Source of the DNA: an uncultured Bacilli bacterium
GTDB lineage: Bacteria; Bacillota_I; Bacilli_A; RF39; UBA660
NCBI GenBank assembly: GCA_934089255.1
Contig: CAKOJI010000001.1
Span: 1 to 64,000 of the forward strand
Reading direction: 5' to 3'
Length of the DNA stretch: 64,000 nt
Position 1 is the stretch's first letter. Each line of letters starts with the position of its first letter. The translations under genes were made by a program, and so were the position numbers. The notes under the pieces were generated by a model. That model saw nothing but the letters and a program-made list of their open reading frames with translations, searched no databases and was not told the origin of the DNA. Shown piece by piece: positions 61,835 to 64,000 of the stretch.

Positions 61835-63052
61835 TTAAGAACAATTATTGATTAACTCATAAGGCTCATCTTTAGTACCTTCACTATTTGTAAAATTATA
61901 ACAATTTTTCAATTTAATAATTGGCACTATATATAACTTAACATCTTTACAAACGCTATATTCAAACCTTCTATCTACATTATGTGGATTCACAAATAAT
62001 AAATCATCATTACCTTCTTCAGCAGATGCAATGTATTGAAATAATGCGTAAGTTCCCACTGATAAAATATATTCATCATCATTTTTTGTATATTTACTAA
62101 GTAAATCTATTATATAATTTCCATCATTACTATTAGCATTTTTAAGTGTTTCTACATCAATTAGTCCAATATTCGTTTCATAAGTTTGATATCTAGTATA
62201 AGATGATTTATCTGGCATATATGTTTCAAATACTTTTTGTCTAAATTTTTCAGGATAATTTGAATACTCATTTATATATGTATGCCAATTATTATTATAA
62301 TCAAAATAGGTATCACCAGCTTTGAAAACATCTATACCAGTAACATATTTTATATTTAATTTACTATCATTTATACTCATATTTGTACATTCTCCTAAAA
62401 CACTCCAATCATTACTTGTACAACTTTTACTTACAAGTTCTTTGGGAGTTAATTTTATTACACTTTCTTTATCATTTGCTATTAAAAAGACATTTCCATT
62501 AGTAATTTCTACTATACGCCATAATCTTTCATTTAATTTCACAAAATTTTTAGGATTTTCTCCTTTTGCTACATAGTCTTCCTTATTTGTTATAGCATTA
62601 TTAGAAGAAACGCCATTATCTCTAGGACATATATATATTACTTTGCTACCATCTAGTTCTTTTAAATCCCATTTTTTAAACACTTCTATTCCTATAACAT
62701 TATTTTCACAATCAAATTTTCCAGCTGTTGCTAATACTGCATTAGATAACATAAAGTAATTTTCTTTATAATCTACTTTCATATCATCTTTTATTAACCC
62801 TTCATTTTTTAATGTTTCCAAAGTTACTAAAGCAGCTTTCGCATTTTTATTTAAATTAGTTGTGATTTCTTTATGATTTGAAACATAAACTTGTAATGCA
62901 TTTTCTAACTTTTTTTCATTTGCTTTCAATATATTAATTTCTCTTGTTTTATTAGTTTTTAAAACTACAACGGTTACGGAAACACCTATAATTACAATTA
63001 AACTAATACATATAATAATTTCAATTAATGTAAAACCTCTTTTATTCTTCAT
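61835..63052 (-). CDS. Prepilin-like surface protein with shared C-terminal module
   Basis: 405 aa. Type III signal MKNKRGFTLIEIIICISLIV (cleavage after G6). The extracellular part has helix up to about 60 and then a mixed domain with LNERLWRIVEITNGNVFLI (about 175-195), matching the W-(R/K)-I-V-(R/E)-I motif of the surface proteins at 45921 and 48272, cysteines (SCTSNDWSVLGECTN), and the C-terminus NSEGTKDEPYELINNCS. It is a likely minor pilin or pseudopilin-like adhesin. It follows a small acidic gene by 7 bp. Confidence 0.82.
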   Translation of the reverse strand: MKNKRGFTLIEIIICISLIVIIGVSVTVVVLKTNKTREINILKANEKKLENALQVYVSNHKEITTNLNKNAKAALVTLETLKNEGLIKDDMKVDYKENYFMLSNAVLATAGKFDCENNVIGIEVFKKWDLKELDGSKVIYICPRDNGVSSNNAITNKEDYVAKGENPKNFVKLNERLWRIVEITNGNVFLIANDKESVIKLTPKELVSKSCTSNDWSVLGECTNMSINDSKLNIKYVTGIDVFKAGDTYFDYNNNWHTYINEYSNYPEKFRQKVFETYMPDKSSYTRYQTYETNIGLIDVETLKNANSNDGNYIIDLLSKYTKNDDEYILSVGTYALFQYIASAEEGNDDLLFVNPHNVDRRFEYSVCKDVKLYIVPIIKLKNCYNFTNSEGTKDEPYELINNCS

Positions 63053-63059
63053 AGTATCC

Positions 63060-63245
63060 CTACTTACTTATTTTATTATTTTTTTCTTCAAAATTTATTT
63101 CTTTATTTTCTATCTTTTCCTTAACATCAGTAAGTTCTTCTTTATCCATTTCATCTATTACTTCATCTTCTTTATGTTCTTTTGCTTTTTTTAAAAACAA
63201 TTCTTTTTCTTCTTCACTTAATATACCATCTTTAAAATTTATCAT
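63060..63245 (-). CDS. Unknown 61-aa acidic protein
   Basis: A very charged small protein (Glu/Lys/Asp > 50 percent), probably helical or disordered. AGAAGGAG lies upstream on the - strand, and it is 7 bp from the prepilin-like gene, so it is the first gene of that pair. No family recognised; a chaperone-like or regulatory partner is possible. Confidence 0.6.
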   Translation of the reverse strand: MINFKDGILSEEEKELFLKKAKEHKEDEVIDEMDKEELTDVKEKIENKEINFEEKNNKISK

Positions 63246-63285
63246 ACCTATTCTCCTTCTAAAATAATTATACTATATTTATTAT

Positions 63286-63395
63286 TTATTTTCTAGGTAT
63301 AGTATGTAAATATACTCTTTTTAATTCTTCATTGGACACATGAGTATATATACTAGTAGTAGATAAAGATACATGACTTAAAAGTTCTTGAACAC
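63286..63395 (-). pseudogene. C-terminal remnant of a XerC/D-type recombinase
   Basis: The - strand reads [20 protein letters not shown] then [15 protein letters not shown] and a stop (63286-63288), clearly the end of a tyrosine recombinase with the Tyr nucleophile context (SIYTHVS). Above about 63400 there is no matching frame or start codon. So only the last 36 or so codons survive. It resembles the complete recombinase at 33559 but differs, so it may stem from another copy or an integrated element. Confidence 0.85.
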
Positions 63396-63486
63396 TTTTT
63401 TATTAAAAAATACATATTTCGTAATAGTACGCAAGTATAAAATGATAAAAAAATAAGGTTTTACCTAGGACAGCATTTTACTTATT

Positions 63487-64000
63487 TTATTCACTTATGA
63501 TATATGGATCAGTTTTAGTTCCATTCCCACTTAGAACTTTTATATTATCATTAATAACATAGGCAACTCTAACGTATGTATACTGAAGAGCACTATGAAC
63601 ACCATCTTCTCCTGGACTTTCTGCTATATCCACATCGAAAGTTAATTCATCTTCAATACTACCATAATCAAATAAATTTAAATAATCAACTTCATATTTT
63701 ATATGTTTGGGATTATATATACCAGATCTTAAATATTCTTGATATGTAAGTAGTCCAAAATCAGATGATACTTTAGTTTCGCTATTGCATTTAAAATTTG
63801 TTAAATTATTTTTATTAATATTAGTGTCATAACTATCGCCACACCATTTATAATTTTTATTTATATATTTTGTTAACATATTTTGTATATTATCTTCATA
63901 ATGAGTTTTAAGTGGTTTATAAACATATTCATATACAGGACTACTTAATGTTACAGTTTCTTGACAATATTCCCTACTACTAGTAGTTTCACATACTAAA
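63487..64000 (-). CDS. Surface protein with the shared C-terminal module, N-terminus beyond the window
   Basis: The frame is open from the window end to its stop at 63487 (171 codons), so the start lies further on. Visible are cysteines (VCETTSSREYCQE, KWCGDSYD), a segment like the other module proteins (FGLLTYQEYLRSGIYNPKHI), and the C-terminus YVRVAYVINDNIKVLSGNGT then KTDPYIISE, nearly identical in pattern to the 45921 protein's end. It is the fourth such protein here. Anchoring type is unknown because the N-terminus is not in view. Confidence 0.8.
   Translation of the reverse strand, partial: LVCETTSSREYCQETVTLSSPVYEYVYKPLKTHYEDNIQNMLTKYINKNYKWCGDSYDTNINKNNLTNFKCNSETKVSSDFGLLTYQEYLRSGIYNPKHIKYEVDYLNLFDYGSIEDELTFDVDIAESPGEDGVHSALQYTYVRVAYVINDNIKVLSGNGTKTDPYIISE

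Noticed and set aside
1..64000. TGA as tryptophan (Mycoplasma-type code), considered because of the extreme AT content and Mollicute-like genes
   Set aside because: Trp is encoded by TGG throughout (for example nrdD, ppdK), and TGA serves as stop, for example at 8184-8186 and 35855-35857.
1..64000. CRISPR array
   Set aside because: No regularly spaced identical repeats of 25-40 bp with unique spacers are visible; the repeats in the AT-rich block are short and irregular.

Overview
The window is a very AT-rich, gene-dense bacterial chromosome segment that uses the standard bacterial code: TGG encodes Trp and TGA is used as a stop, for example at the end of the 7308-8186 gene and of rarA. Gene content points to an uncultured, reduced-genome member of the Bacilli (a relative of the RF39/Erysipelotrichia/Mollicutes-like gut lineages). 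Signs are Gram-positive division genes (sepF, divIVA), a DacA-type carboxypeptidase, sortase, anaerobic ribonucleotide reductase, pyruvate phosphate dikinase and an archaeal-type prolyl-tRNA synthetase. A SigK-like sigma factor with a pro-sequence and a SpoIIM homologue suggest a sporulating ancestor or a living sporulation programme. The lineage name is inference from gene content only.

Region 1 (1-7290). rpmF is followed by a tRNA promoter that drives a tRNA-Met(CAT) gene cut in its anticodon region. Its 3' half lies 6.9 kb away (7207-7254), and the two halves join through a shared 13-bp core into a perfect 77-nt elongator tRNA-Met. Between them sits an integrative element with a tyrosine integrase, two MerR/excisionase-like HTH proteins, a divergent XRE repressor region, unknown cargo genes, and a very AT-rich non-coding block with hairpins. 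The element does not rebuild the broken tRNA. Instead it carries a complete, different tRNA-Met(CAT) gene just inside its left end, downstream of the host tRNA promoter. This is the most striking observation in the window.

Region 2 (7.3-16.6 kb): an HExxH protein, an M29 aminopeptidase, a Crp/Fnr regulator divergent from nrdD-nrdG-dut with palindromic operator-like sequences between them, a host XRE paralogue of the element repressor, sigK, and two unknown proteins. Region 3 (16.6-31.4 kb): rpsB-tsf (S2 has a C-terminal Rho_N/SAP-like extension), pdp, a HerA-type ATPase next to a giant prepilin-like protein, hemW with an in-frame stop, a surface protein with cadherin-like domains, ugpQ, rpsU-yqeY, spoIIM and mnmA. 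Region 4 (31.4-45.9 kb): a ZIP transporter, a mini kinase-fold protein, a 37-aa basic peptide, a Xer recombinase, rarA-gpsA, a pair of M16 peptidase homologues, a flippase with a decayed gene behind it, dacA, an AI-2E family permease, galE and ftsW.

Region 5 (45.9-64 kb): a TasA/camelysin-like surface protein and three other extracellular or prepilin-like proteins (one cut by the window edge) share a C-terminal signature (G-x-GTK-x-(D/N/E)PY-x-(I/L)). Between them lie proS, a second HExxH protein, recD2, divIVA-sepF, a sortase overlapping the gene of its probable thioester-domain substrate, and ppdK. A fragment of a second Xer recombinase lies at 63.3 kb. The window therefore combines housekeeping genes with an unusually large share of cell-surface proteins and one compact mobile element.
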